64,000 nt of DNA from Yoonia sp. I 8.24 (lineage in GTDB: Bacteria; Pseudomonadota; Alphaproteobacteria; Rhodobacterales; Rhodobacteraceae), in the NCBI RefSeq assembly GCF_022096995.1, contig NZ_JACXGQ010000001.1, positions 496,001-560,000 on the forward strand, written 5' to 3'. The notes below the pieces were generated by a model that was not told the origin of the DNA, made no database searches, and saw only the letters and a program-made list of their open reading frames with translations. Every line of letters starts with the position of its first letter. Position 1 is the stretch's first letter. The translations under genes and the position numbers were made by a program. Below, piece by piece: positions 33,771 to 42,579 of the stretch.

Positions 33771-34256
33771 ATGCGCCTGACAACCCGAACAAATCTAGCG
33801 GCCCGCCTGTTGATGGCCTGCGCCGTAAACGAAGGCACCGTTCTGCGCACAGCGCAGATTGCCGAACGCTGCAATGCGTCGCGCAATCACCTTTTGCAGG
33901 TGGTTAACATGTTGCACATTAACGGTTTTGTTACAGCCACGCGTGGCCGCAATGGCGGGTTGCGTTTGGCCCGCCCCATGGCGCAGATTTCGATGGGCGA
34001 GGTTTTCAGGGTGTTCGAAGCCGGTGTTCCCTTTGCAGAATGTTTTGACGCGGACACCAACACCTGTCCTCTGGTCGCGACATGTAGATTGCGCAGCTAT
34101 ATCGAACGCGCGATTGAAGCGTTCTATCACGCATTGGACGGTGTCACCTTGGCGGATTTGGTCATGGGGAACTGCGGCCTGATTGAACTGTTGCATATGG
34201 CTCCTGAAAGGGTTGGCGCGTGTAAACCAACTGCCGGGGACCCTCTAAAAATCTAA
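33771..34256 (+). CDS. nsrR: NsrR-type Rrf2-family NO sensor
   Basis: A 161-residue Rrf2 winged-helix protein. The recognition helix region is RCNASRNHLLQVVNMLHINGFV (split around 34-54), then the wing TRGRNGGLRLARP. Three cysteines, C91, C99 and C105 (CFDADTNTCPLVATC), have the spacing of the NsrR [4Fe-4S] site that reacts with nitric oxide. Divergent from cydDC, so bd oxidase genes are a likely target, since bd oxidase tolerates NO. Confidence 0.85.
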   Translation: MRLTTRTNLAARLLMACAVNEGTVLRTAQIAERCNASRNHLLQVVNMLHINGFVTATRGRNGGLRLARPMAQISMGEVFRVFEAGVPFAECFDADTNTCPLVATCRLRSYIERAIEAFYHALDGVTLADLVMGNCGLIELLHMAPERVGACKPTAGDPLKI

Positions 34257-34276
34257 TTTTGCACGACCAATCTTCA

Positions 34277-35650
34277 TCAGAATTTCCCCAAAAGCATCCA
34301 CCAAAGATAGTCCAGCGGCAGCAACACCAGTATCGTAACCACAAAAAGCGACAGCGTAATCTTGAGCAAATGGCGCGTGTTTTCGCCCGCAAGCCCCATT
34401 GCAACGATCAAAGGCCCGATCTGATAGGGAAACAGCACGGTCGAGAAGCCAATCACCTGCGTCATTAATACCGTGTTGATCGTGAACCCGGTGGTTTGGG
34501 CCAATTCAGGGGCAAGCGGCGTCAAAACGGCAGGTGCCCCCGGCGCGGTTGTGAAAAGCGACGTGACCATGCCAAGCAGTGATAGCGAGATAAAATTCAA
34601 AAAATCGCTGCCCTGCTGGAATGGTAAAACCTGCAAGACCGCATGGGCAATGATATCGCCCAAACCGCTGGCATTCACCACCGTGCCCAGTGTCAGCGCC
34701 CCTGCAACAAACAAGATCATCGAAAAATCGACTGCGTTTTTGAAAACTGGCGGCGGTACAAACCCCAGTTGCGGCACCATCAGTACCAGCGCTGTCGCCA
34801 ACCCAATCCAAGCCGCATTAATCCCATGCAACTGATCTGTTGACCAAAAGCCCAACGTCACCATTAAGATCGCCAAAAGCACCCATTGGCGGCGGCTGGA
34901 TCCGGTAACCGGCGCTGGGGCTTCAGCGATCACTGCGACACTGGCCGGAAAGAAATACAAGACAAGCCCGACGATGGCAGCCGACTTAACGATCCCCAAT
35001 ATCGGATAGTGTAGCAATAGATAGTCAGCATAGCTGAAATGCGCGCCCAATGATTGCTCGGCCACGCCCGACAAGATGATGTTGGGAATATTTGAAGGGA
35101 GGATCGCAAAGCTTGGCATATTGGTCCCAACCGCGATGATCACGGCAACGCCAGTGCGCCCCAACGAGCCTTTTTCAAGGCCCAGCGCATCTGCGAGCGC
35201 CATGCCAACAGGCACAAGAACGGCCGCCCGACCAAGCGACGAAGGCATGACAAAACCCAAGCCCATCCCCAATATCATCAGGCCACCGATCAATGCGGCA
35301 TAGCTTTTGGACAGATGCGGCCGCGCCAACGCGCCTAACCGTGCCCCAAGCCCCGAATGCGTAATCGCGGCCCCAATGACAAATCCGGCCACGACCAACC
35401 AGATCGCAGTCGACGCAAAGCTGGAAAAAACGTCCTGCGGCGCGAACAGCCCGGTCAGGATCAACGCAACAAACAAAAACGTCGACGCCACATACCCCGG
35501 CACCAACCCCGTGCCCCAAAGTGCCAACGTGATCAGAACGATACCAAAGGTCATTCCCTGATCTGTGGTCATACCCGCCGGGTGCATGATCGATGCCCAA
35601 ACCGCCAAAACAAGCGCGACGGCAAAAACAGTTTCTTTTAATCGGATCAT
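34277..35650 (-). CDS. SLC13/DASS-family anion transporter
   Basis: A 457-residue membrane protein with about 11-12 helices and the two re-entrant repeats typical of SLC13 (IAVGTNMPSFAILPSNIPNI split near 183-202, and SLFTTAPGAPAVLTPLAPEL split near 375-394). Members move sulfate, dicarboxylates or sulfonates. The substrate cannot be read from the sequence. Convergent with nsrR; divergent from an AraC regulator 67 bases away, which may control it. Confidence 0.8.
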   Translation of the reverse strand: MIRLKETVFAVALVLAVWASIMHPAGMTTDQGMTFGIVLITLALWGTGLVPGYVASTFLFVALILTGLFAPQDVFSSFASTAIWLVVAGFVIGAAITHSGLGARLGALARPHLSKSYAALIGGLMILGMGLGFVMPSSLGRAAVLVPVGMALADALGLEKGSLGRTGVAVIIAVGTNMPSFAILPSNIPNIILSGVAEQSLGAHFSYADYLLLHYPILGIVKSAAIVGLVLYFFPASVAVIAEAPAPVTGSSRRQWVLLAILMVTLGFWSTDQLHGINAAWIGLATALVLMVPQLGFVPPPVFKNAVDFSMILFVAGALTLGTVVNASGLGDIIAHAVLQVLPFQQGSDFLNFISLSLLGMVTSLFTTAPGAPAVLTPLAPELAQTTGFTINTVLMTQVIGFSTVLFPYQIGPLIVAMGLAGENTRHLLKITLSLFVVTILVLLPLDYLWWMLLGKF

Positions 35651-35717
35651 CGGGGCCTCTTATATGTAGCGTATTCCTGCACTACCGCAGGCCCAAACTG
35701 CGTGCTAGAGCGACAAA

Positions 35718-36482
35718 ATGCCAAATGATGTCGTTTTTCCGCCAAGTACCCGCCTGCCCGTGGTCGCATGGTCAGGCCTACTCCCCAAAGGTGCCGATGT
35801 TGCGCCGCATAGCGCCCGAGCGCTGGTGCTGTTTTGTTTTGATGGGTTGATGCGCGTCGAGGTCGGCGAAGATCGGTGGTTTATCCCTGATCGCTTCGGC
35901 ATTTGGCTGCCAGCAGGAACAATGCCTATGGTAGAGACCGCGACACAAATCGAATTCCAAGCCTTTCAGTTACACGCCAAGTTTGGCGACACAATTGTTA
36001 TGCCAGCCGCGCCAACCGTTTTGCGCGCCACGCCCCTGATGCGCGGCATTGCGCGACGGATGACCCAATCTGACCCCGTGCCACAAGCACAGTTACGGCG
36101 GTTGGGCTGGGTGGCCTTGGACGAGATTACACGGCTAGAGCGTCCAGATCTTCATCTGCCTGGTAGCGGTGACCCGCGTGTTGCTGCCGTCATGACCCGT
36201 GTGATGGAAACCCCGCGCTTGTCCGCAAGCCTAAGCCAGCTTGCGCGATCAACAGGCACAAGCGAACGCACGCTCAGCCGTCTTTTTTTGCAAGAAACAG
36301 GCATGACGTGGCGGCAATGGCGGGACAGGATGCGTTTTGTACTGGCGCTTGAAGGATTGCAGCAGGGGCAAAGCAGTACTGCGTTGGCGGGCACTTTGGG
36401 CTATTCAAGCCCATCGGCTTTTGTGGCGGCATTTCGACGCCAAAGTGGGATGACGCCAACCGAATGGCGTCATCAGCGTTAA
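35718..36482 (+). CDS. AraC-family transcription regulator
   Basis: A 254-residue protein with an N-terminal cupin sensor (about 20-100) and a C-terminal double helix-turn-helix (about 165-254). Marks are LARSTGTSERTLSRLFLQETGMT (split around 173-195) and the closing GYSSPSAFVAAFRRQSGMTPTEWR. It is similar in build to NimR/YdeO-like efflux regulators. The divergent SLC13 transporter is the obvious candidate target. Confidence 0.85.
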   Translation: MPNDVVFPPSTRLPVVAWSGLLPKGADVAPHSARALVLFCFDGLMRVEVGEDRWFIPDRFGIWLPAGTMPMVETATQIEFQAFQLHAKFGDTIVMPAAPTVLRATPLMRGIARRMTQSDPVPQAQLRRLGWVALDEITRLERPDLHLPGSGDPRVAAVMTRVMETPRLSASLSQLARSTGTSERTLSRLFLQETGMTWRQWRDRMRFVLALEGLQQGQSSTALAGTLGYSSPSAFVAAFRRQSGMTPTEWRHQR

Positions 36483-36493
36483 TGTAACCGCGT

Positions 36494-37363
36494 TTAGCGA
36501 CTTGCGAAGTAATTCAACGGAACCTTCAGGTACGCGCGCCCGTTATCTTCGGCATCTGGCAACCGCCCGCCGCGCATGTTGACCTGCAAAGCCGCCAACA
36601 TCAGTTTGGGCAATGCCAGCGTCGCATCGCGGGCGTCACGCACCGCGCGGTATTCGGCCTCGGTTGGGGCGTCCTTCCAATGGATATTCGCAGCCCGGTG
36701 TTCAGCAACACTCGCCTCGCAGGCGTCATCGCGTCCAGGGGCATAGTCGTGCCCCACGAAAACCCGCGTATCTTGCGGCAAATCGAGGATCGCGGAAATA
36801 CTGGCGTAGAGATCAGCCGAGCTACCACCCGGAAAATCCGCGCGCGAACTGCCACTGTCGGGCATCATCAGCGTGTCATGAGCAAAGGCCGCATCGCCCG
36901 CAACATAGGTGATCGACGCCAAGGTATGACCCGGCGAAAACATCACCTTCACAGGCACATTGCCTACCATAAATACGTCGCCATCGGCAAACAAGCGATC
37001 CCATTGGCTGCCGTCCGTCGGGAAATCGTTAGGCAGATTATAGATACCTTGCCACAGCGTTTGCACCCCGGTGACCTTTTCACCAATTGCCGTGGACGCG
37101 CCCGTTTGTGCCTTGATCCAAGGGGCTGCCGAAAAGTGATCGGCATGCGGGTGCGTGTCCAGAACCCAGACAAGATCGATGCCCGTTTCGCGCACATAGT
37201 CCAACAAACGTTCGGCGTTTTTGGTTGATGTCGCCCCGGCCAGCGGATCGAAATCCAACACGGGATCGACGATAGCCCCTTTCATGGTGTCGGGGTCGTG
37301 GAATACATATTGCCAGCTTCCGGTCGGTGCGTCCCAAAAGCCCTTTACGATGGGATTACGCAT
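36494..37363 (-). CDS. MBL-fold hydrolase (Blh/persulfide dioxygenase-like)
   Basis: A 289-residue cytosolic MBL-fold protein. The metal motif THPHADH gives H71, H73, D75 and H76; the later SPGHT, MPDSGSSRAD and VGHDYAPG stretches complete the site. The VGHDY and SRADFPGG pattern is that of the ETHE1/Blh branch, which includes persulfide dioxygenases. The start at 37363 follows GAGGAG; the frame is open another 39 codons upstream without support. It follows the peroxiredoxin gene by 89 bases in the same direction. Confidence 0.8.
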   Translation of the reverse strand: MRNPIVKGFWDAPTGSWQYVFHDPDTMKGAIVDPVLDFDPLAGATSTKNAERLLDYVRETGIDLVWVLDTHPHADHFSAAPWIKAQTGASTAIGEKVTGVQTLWQGIYNLPNDFPTDGSQWDRLFADGDVFMVGNVPVKVMFSPGHTLASITYVAGDAAFAHDTLMMPDSGSSRADFPGGSSADLYASISAILDLPQDTRVFVGHDYAPGRDDACEASVAEHRAANIHWKDAPTEAEYRAVRDARDATLALPKLMLAALQVNMRGGRLPDAEDNGRAYLKVPLNYFASR

Positions 37364-37452
37364 TGTGGTCTCCTCTTTCAGGTATTGCGTGGTCGGGCTA
37401 CGTAATGCAGACCGTTGGATGTAGGGGCGGGCCAGTTCGGCCCGCCTGACCG

Positions 37453-38097
37453 TCAAAGTTCGCGGGTTGAAAAATACCAATCTACGGTATCATACCCTTC
37501 GCCTGGTCGGGCCATTGCGGCCTCTGGCGTGGCTGGGGTTGGCACGATCACTGGATCACCAGTTTTCCAGTTTTCAGGCATCGCACAGCTATTTTCATCT
37601 GCGGTTTGCATGGCGACCAGCAGCCGGTAGATTTCATCCACCGACCGGCCTGCGGTCATCGGGTAGTAAACCATCGCGCGCAGCACGCCTTCGGGATCGA
37701 TCAAGAACGTTGCCCGCACCGCTGCGGTGTCGGAAGCGCCCGGCTGGATCATTCCGTAGGCTTGGGCCACCGCCATATTGAGGTCAGCAATGATCGGGAA
37801 TTTGATCTCAACGCCAAACTTTTCCTTAATATTCAGCATCCACGCGATGTGGCTGTAATGGCTGTCGATCGATAGACCCAAAAGTTCGGTATTGCGGGCA
37901 TTAAAATCATCCTGCTTTTTCGCGAAGGCGATGAATTCTGTGGTGCAGACCGGTGTGAAATCGGCTGGGTGCGAGAAAAGCACCAGCCATTTACCGCGAT
38001 AGTCTTCAAGCGTTTTGCGGCCATGCGTGGTCGGCGCGTCAAAGGCAGGGGCGGCTTCATTCAGGCGGGCACCGGTGGGTTGGGTTTGGTCAGTCAT
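37453..38097 (-). CDS. Peroxiredoxin (Prx6/AhpC-like)
   Basis: A 214-residue peroxiredoxin with the peroxidatic C51 in FSHPADFTPVCTTEF and a long C-terminal domain typical of Prx6-type (1-Cys) enzymes. A second cysteine, C171 (ENSCAMPENW), could act as a resolving residue. It removes peroxides, perhaps also persulfides. Divergent from an OxyR-like gene with an OxyR box between them. Confidence 0.9.
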   Translation of the reverse strand: MTDQTQPTGARLNEAAPAFDAPTTHGRKTLEDYRGKWLVLFSHPADFTPVCTTEFIAFAKKQDDFNARNTELLGLSIDSHYSHIAWMLNIKEKFGVEIKFPIIADLNMAVAQAYGMIQPGASDTAAVRATFLIDPEGVLRAMVYYPMTAGRSVDEIYRLLVAMQTADENSCAMPENWKTGDPVIVPTPATPEAAMARPGEGYDTVDWYFSTREL

Positions 38098-38161
38098 GTC
38101 TGCATTCCTTATGTCTACGTTTCGTTAAGACATAGATAGGCGCTGGACTCTTATAGGTGAA

Positions 38162-38198
38162 ATTGAATATAACTCTGTTGGTAATAGAGGAAATCTAT
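38162..38198. promoter_or_regulatory. Four-element OxyR box
   Basis: ATTG-N7-CTCT-N7-ATAG-N7-CTAT keeps the exact ATAG-N7-CTAT-N7-ATAG-N7-CTAT spacing of OxyR sites with 14 of 16 bases matching. It ends two bases before the oxyR ATG and covers its ribosome site, which suggests repression of oxyR itself and control of the divergent peroxiredoxin gene. Confidence 0.75.
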
Positions 38199-38200
38199 AA

Positions 38201-39148
38201 ATGATTACGCTTCGACAAATGCGCTATCTGACCGCAGTCGCAGACACGCTGAATTTTTCACGCGCCGCCGAGATGTGTTTTGTTACCCAACCCACGCTGA
38301 GCGCGGGCATCAAAGAACTAGAGGACCGGTTAGGCGTCCAATTGTTTGAACGCACCCGCCACAGTGTCATGCTCACGCAGATTGGCACAGAGGTCACCCA
38401 TCGGGCGCGCCAACTATTGCTGGATGCAGCCGAGATCGAAACGTTGGCAAAGGCCCATCGCAACCCATTTGAAGGTGACTTAAAGCTAGGCGCTATTCCG
38501 ACAATCGGGCCATACCTGTTGCCACACGCCCTGCCCGCGATCCGAGATGCCTTTCCCAAGCTGCGCGTTTTCTTGCGCGAAGAAATGACGGAAAGCTTGA
38601 TTGAGGGGCTCAACGCAGGCCGGTTGGATTTGATCCTGATTGCTTTACCCTTTGAGACTGGCGCGCTTGAGATATTGCCGCTGTTTGAAGATGGGTATCA
38701 GTTGGCGACGCCGGCAGGTGCCCCAATACCACATGCCGCCAAAGCACTGAACCAAAGCGGCCAGTTGATGTTGCTTGAAAAAGGTCACTGCCTGCAGCGC
38801 CATGCGCTTGCGGCCTATCCCGGACAGATTACCACTGCCGAAGACAGTTTTGCCGCAACAAGCCTGACGACTTTGATTGCCATGGTGTCCGAAGGATTGG
38901 GGATCACGCTGCTCCCTAATCTTGCCGTCGATGCAGGCGTTGTCAGCGGTGCGCAGATACAGCTCACCCCCCTGCCGGATGCATGTCCGCGTCGGGTGGT
39001 GCTCGTCTGGCGACCGGGGTCCACCAGACAGGACATGTTTAAGCAGCTTGGAAAAATGTTGATCGGCCAGCATCTAAGTCGTGATGAGCGTTCAGATGGC
39101 CTTCCGATTGATTCGGCTGCGCACCGCAAAACTAGGTGTTGGCACTAG
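38201..39148 (+). CDS. oxyR: OxyR-like LysR regulator lacking the resolving cysteine
   Basis: A 315-residue LysR protein. The helix-turn-helix is FSRAAEMCFVTQPTLSAGIKEL (split around 19-40). The sensor domain holds C197 in LLEKGHCLQRHAL, the place of E. coli C199. The resolving cysteine nine residues later (C208 in E. coli) is Tyr206 here. SFAATSLTTLIAMVSEGLGITLLP (split around 216-239) is conserved. It probably senses peroxide through sulfenic or persulfide forms of C197 alone. Confidence 0.82.
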   Translation: MITLRQMRYLTAVADTLNFSRAAEMCFVTQPTLSAGIKELEDRLGVQLFERTRHSVMLTQIGTEVTHRARQLLLDAAEIETLAKAHRNPFEGDLKLGAIPTIGPYLLPHALPAIRDAFPKLRVFLREEMTESLIEGLNAGRLDLILIALPFETGALEILPLFEDGYQLATPAGAPIPHAAKALNQSGQLMLLEKGHCLQRHALAAYPGQITTAEDSFAATSLTTLIAMVSEGLGITLLPNLAVDAGVVSGAQIQLTPLPDACPRRVVLVWRPGSTRQDMFKQLGKMLIGQHLSRDERSDGLPIDSAAHRKTRCWH

Positions 39149-39478
39149 AAACTGTCCTTCGACGACGCAAGGGACCTACGTAAGCGACAGATTTTGATGC
39201 AAAATTATTTGCAATCTGAACATTTGATAAAAATTATTTTGCAGTCATTGGCGCTGCCAATTCGACAACCAGAAGGGTTAACAGCTCATTTTTTGCGCTT
39301 TTATTTAGGTAAGTGTCAAATTTTAGTGATTTCATAAAAACCGGTAGATTTTACCGGCTTACATGCGCCTTATGAGCGCCTTAGCGTGAACTTATTTTTG
39401 TCCAGTTTTACCTGTTGGTAAAAAAATATTGCGGAGCCCTCCGCTAAGAAAATCATTCCTAAACGTCGGAGATCGTTG
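39149..39478. other. Intergenic region upstream of the BMP gene
   Basis: No gene seen in these 330 AT-rich bases. A perfect dyad TGCAAA-ATTA-TTTGCA (39198-39213) and a related AAAATTATTTTGCA (39230-39243) look like a repeated regulator site. A hairpin CCGGTA-GATTT-TACCGG lies at 39341-39357, with a T run on its reverse side. Confidence 0.45.
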
Positions 39479-40582
39479 ATGAAAGACATTAACAGACGCA
39501 AGGCTATGGGCCTTACTGCAGCTGCGGTAAGCTCCACAGTCTTCAGCCCTGCCTACGCGCAATCACTGAACAAACGCAAAATCGCGTTTACGCTGCTGTT
39601 TGCACCGGGCGGCGACGTCGGATGGGATTATGAGCACGTGCGCGGGCTGGAACAAGCGCGTGCAGCTTACGGAGATCGCGCGCAGATCGATGCGTTCCAC
39701 GAGGTTGCCGAATGGGGCAATGGCGACAAAGAGAAGTTCCAAGAACTTGTCGACGACGGCTATGAAATGATCTTTACGACATCAGCCGGCTACATGAAAT
39801 CGACGATCGAAGTTGCGCAAGCCAACCCGAATGTCATTTTTGAAAGCTGTGCGGGCTACATCCGCGCTGCCAACGTCGCGACATATAACACCCGCTGGTA
39901 CGAAGGCCGTGCCGTCGAAGGTTTCTTGGCCGCGACAATGTCGAAGACCAACCGTATCGGTTACGTCGGCGCATATCCTATTCCACAGGTGATCCGCGGG
40001 ATCAACGCCGCCTACCTAGCTGCAAAATCAGTGAACCCTGATATCGTGTTTGACATTTCTTGGCTCAACACTTGGTACAACTATGAACAAGAAGGTGCCG
40101 TCGCGCGCCAGATGATCGAAAACGGCGCCGACGTGCTGATGCAGCACACGGTCTCCACCGCTGTGGTTGAGGCAGCGCAGGAAAAGGGCATTTACAGCTT
40201 TGGCCAAGGGTCTGACATGAGCCACTATGCACCCGACGCTGTCATGACATCGATGATCAACAACTGGGGCCCGTATTACGTGCAACGAATTGGTGAATTC
40301 TTAGATGGCACATGGGAATCCAAGGACACTTGGGGCGGTCTGGGCGAACAGATGGTCGCCATGGCGCCGTTACTCGAAACCTTACCGAGCCGCACAGTGT
40401 TGCAGACGCAAGACGTCATTCAGCGCCTCTCTTCAGGCCAAGAGCACGCCTACACCGGCCCTGTCCGCCTGCAAGATGGGTCAGGTTGGCTGGCTCCGGG
40501 TGAGACTGCGAGCGACAGTAGCTTGCTGACAATGAACTACTACGTGGATGGGATTTCCTCTGTGTATCCCTCAGAAGGTTAA
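39479..40582 (+). CDS. BMP-family periplasmic binding protein
   Basis: A 367-residue substrate-binding protein of the basic membrane protein (PF02608) family. The N-terminus has a Tat-like signal (NRRKAMG) with cleavage after AYAQ at 28. Core marks are FAPGGDVGWDYEHVRGLEQ, FTTSAGYMKSTIEVAQ, NVIFESCAGY, RWYEGRAVEGFLA and IGYVGAYPIPQVIRGINA. Such proteins bind nucleosides or similar ligands for ABC importers or for signalling. No permease or ATPase gene is nearby. The ATG at 39479 follows GGAG. It sits three bases before the next gene and is surely co-expressed. Confidence 0.85.
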   Translation: MKDINRRKAMGLTAAAVSSTVFSPAYAQSLNKRKIAFTLLFAPGGDVGWDYEHVRGLEQARAAYGDRAQIDAFHEVAEWGNGDKEKFQELVDDGYEMIFTTSAGYMKSTIEVAQANPNVIFESCAGYIRAANVATYNTRWYEGRAVEGFLAATMSKTNRIGYVGAYPIPQVIRGINAAYLAAKSVNPDIVFDISWLNTWYNYEQEGAVARQMIENGADVLMQHTVSTAVVEAAQEKGIYSFGQGSDMSHYAPDAVMTSMINNWGPYYVQRIGEFLDGTWESKDTWGGLGEQMVAMAPLLETLPSRTVLQTQDVIQRLSSGQEHAYTGPVRLQDGSGWLAPGETASDSSLLTMNYYVDGISSVYPSEG

Positions 40583-40585
40583 GAT

Positions 40586-42340
40586 ATGGCACGTTTATTT
40601 CAAAAAAGTATGGCTTCACACTTGGCGTTGTCTGCGGCCTTAATGGTCGCGACACCGGCGCTGGCTGACGTCGTTCTAACAACGACCGATGGCACGATTT
40701 CTTTGACCGGCGAACTGCTTGATGTGACCGACGACGCCTATGTTCTGAAGACAGAAACAGGCGAACTGCTGATCCGGCGCGAATTTGCAACCTGCGAAGG
40801 CGCCGAATGCCCAACTGACGCAAGCGACACGGTCACTGAGACTGACGTCGTGACCCTGACAAGCACCGATGGTGAAATCACGCTGAGCGGCCGTTTGTTA
40901 AACTTTACGAACACCGAATACGTCCTTGAAACCGAAACCGGCAGCCTAACCGTGCGACGCGAATTCGCGTCCTGCGAAGGGGCCGCCTGCCCCGGTACAG
41001 CAAGCGACAGTGACCGTTTTGTCGTGACCGTTCCCGGTGCGGATGGCGCAAGCCTTGTTGCCGCGATTGTTGGCGATTACACTGCCGCCAAGGATTTCAA
41101 CCTGACGCAACAGTTCAGCAGCAATGGCGGTCTCCCCGGTCTACTGGTCGGCGATGCGCGCGGTGCCGAAGTCTCAAGCGTCAACATGCAATCCATGGAT
41201 ACAGCAGGTGCCATCAAGGCGTTGGTCGCGGGCGAAAGCCAATTTGCTGTAACACGTGGTCGGGCAACACCAGCAGATGTTTCTGCCGCAGTTGGCCGTG
41301 AAGTCACTGATATCTCTGAAGTTCTCACTGAAGAGATTATCGGTCTGGACGCGATCAGTTTCGTGGTGAGCCAAGACAATGGTATCGATGTCATCGATTT
41401 CAGGTCGATCCAATCGATTATCAATGGGGATATCACGCATTGGTCGCAGCTTGGCGGGTCTCCGCAGGCCATTACATTGCACACGCTTGCCAGTAATGAA
41501 TCACTTGGTGCGCAGCTGAATGCGCGGGGCTTTACCGGGGTCAACGCGATGGGCAACGGCACGATCCACGCCACCGCTGACGCGCTCAATGCGGCGGTCG
41601 CAGCGGATCCAACCGGGTTTGGTATTTTGTACCGTTCGCAAGCAGATGGAGTCAAAGCACTGAACCTCGCTACGGCCTGCAACATCTTTGTTGATAACTC
41701 AGATTTTGCGATCCAAACCGAAGAGCACCCGCTGGCACTGCGCTGGTATCACTACGCGCTGGCGTCTGGCACGACGTCAGAATTCGCGCGCAACGTCAGC
41801 CAATATATCCCCACAGACGCAGGACAAGAATCGATCGCGTCACGTGGGTTGGTCACACAGCAGTTGCAAATCGTTCCGATGCAAGACCAAGGTGCGCGTT
41901 TGCTTTCGACTGTTCTGGCAGGTGATGCTGATCGGGCATCGAACAACGTGATGCGCAGTTATTTCAACGAAGCATCAAACGCGCGTCGCATTTCGACATC
42001 ATTGCGGTTCCTTAGTGGCAACGCCACGTTGGACAGCAAAGCCGAAAGCGACATTTCGCGGATCTCTGAGATCGTGCGCTCCAATGAATACGAAGGCTAC
42101 GAAGTCCTCGTGTTTGGGTTCAGCGACTCTTACGGATCGCTCGAAGCCAACCTCGCGCTGTCTGAACGCCGGGCAGATTCGGTCAAAGATGTGCTGCTAT
42201 TGGATAACCCCGGCTACCTTGATGGCGATGCCGTCCGCAGCTTTGGGATCGGGCCGATTGCACCAGTCGGGTGCAACGAAACAGACGAAGGGCGCGAACA
42301 AAACCGCCGCGTTGAAATCTGGATCCGCCCGCGCGCGTAA
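40586..42340 (+). CDS. PstS/OmpA-like periplasmic protein with duplicated N-terminal domain
   Basis: A 584-residue exported protein (signal cleavage after LAD at 28). Two copies of a 48-residue beta-rich module follow (29-76 and 89-136), each ending EFA-C-EGA-x-C-P, with C70/C75 and C130/C135. Next comes a PstS-like phosphate-binding fold (about 145-440: [42 protein letters not shown]). Last is an OmpA-type peptidoglycan-binding domain (about 470-584, closing QNRRVEIW). The layout suggests a solute sensor or scavenger tethered to the cell wall. AAGG precedes the ATG. Confidence 0.82.
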   Translation: MARLFQKSMASHLALSAALMVATPALADVVLTTTDGTISLTGELLDVTDDAYVLKTETGELLIRREFATCEGAECPTDASDTVTETDVVTLTSTDGEITLSGRLLNFTNTEYVLETETGSLTVRREFASCEGAACPGTASDSDRFVVTVPGADGASLVAAIVGDYTAAKDFNLTQQFSSNGGLPGLLVGDARGAEVSSVNMQSMDTAGAIKALVAGESQFAVTRGRATPADVSAAVGREVTDISEVLTEEIIGLDAISFVVSQDNGIDVIDFRSIQSIINGDITHWSQLGGSPQAITLHTLASNESLGAQLNARGFTGVNAMGNGTIHATADALNAAVAADPTGFGILYRSQADGVKALNLATACNIFVDNSDFAIQTEEHPLALRWYHYALASGTTSEFARNVSQYIPTDAGQESIASRGLVTQQLQIVPMQDQGARLLSTVLAGDADRASNNVMRSYFNEASNARRISTSLRFLSGNATLDSKAESDISRISEIVRSNEYEGYEVLVFGFSDSYGSLEANLALSERRADSVKDVLLLDNPGYLDGDAVRSFGIGPIAPVGCNETDEGREQNRRVEIWIRPRA

Positions 42341-42365
42341 CCCCCGCAAGCGATGGAAATCATTG

Positions 42366-42395
42366 GACGCCCGGCGCAGCAATGCGTCGGGCGTC
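42366..42395 (+). terminator. Terminator after the PstS/OmpA gene
   Basis: Stem GACGCCCG/CGGGCGTC continues, after a G-T pair, into CGCA/TGCG around the loop GCAA and is followed by TTTCT. It ends the BMP-PstS/OmpA transcript. Confidence 0.8.
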
Positions 42396-42579
42396 TTTCT
42401 GTGCAAGCGGCAAAACGGTTAAGGCCAGCCTAAAAACAATAGGCTGCGCCAATTTAACCCACTCGCTAACACGCTTCTTTTATTGCTCCTTTACACCCAA
42501 CCGATTAGAACCAGCCCAAACGTGCGTCATTCTTCGGAATCGGGGCCGTCGAAAAGTAGCCAACACGAGGAGAGCCACA

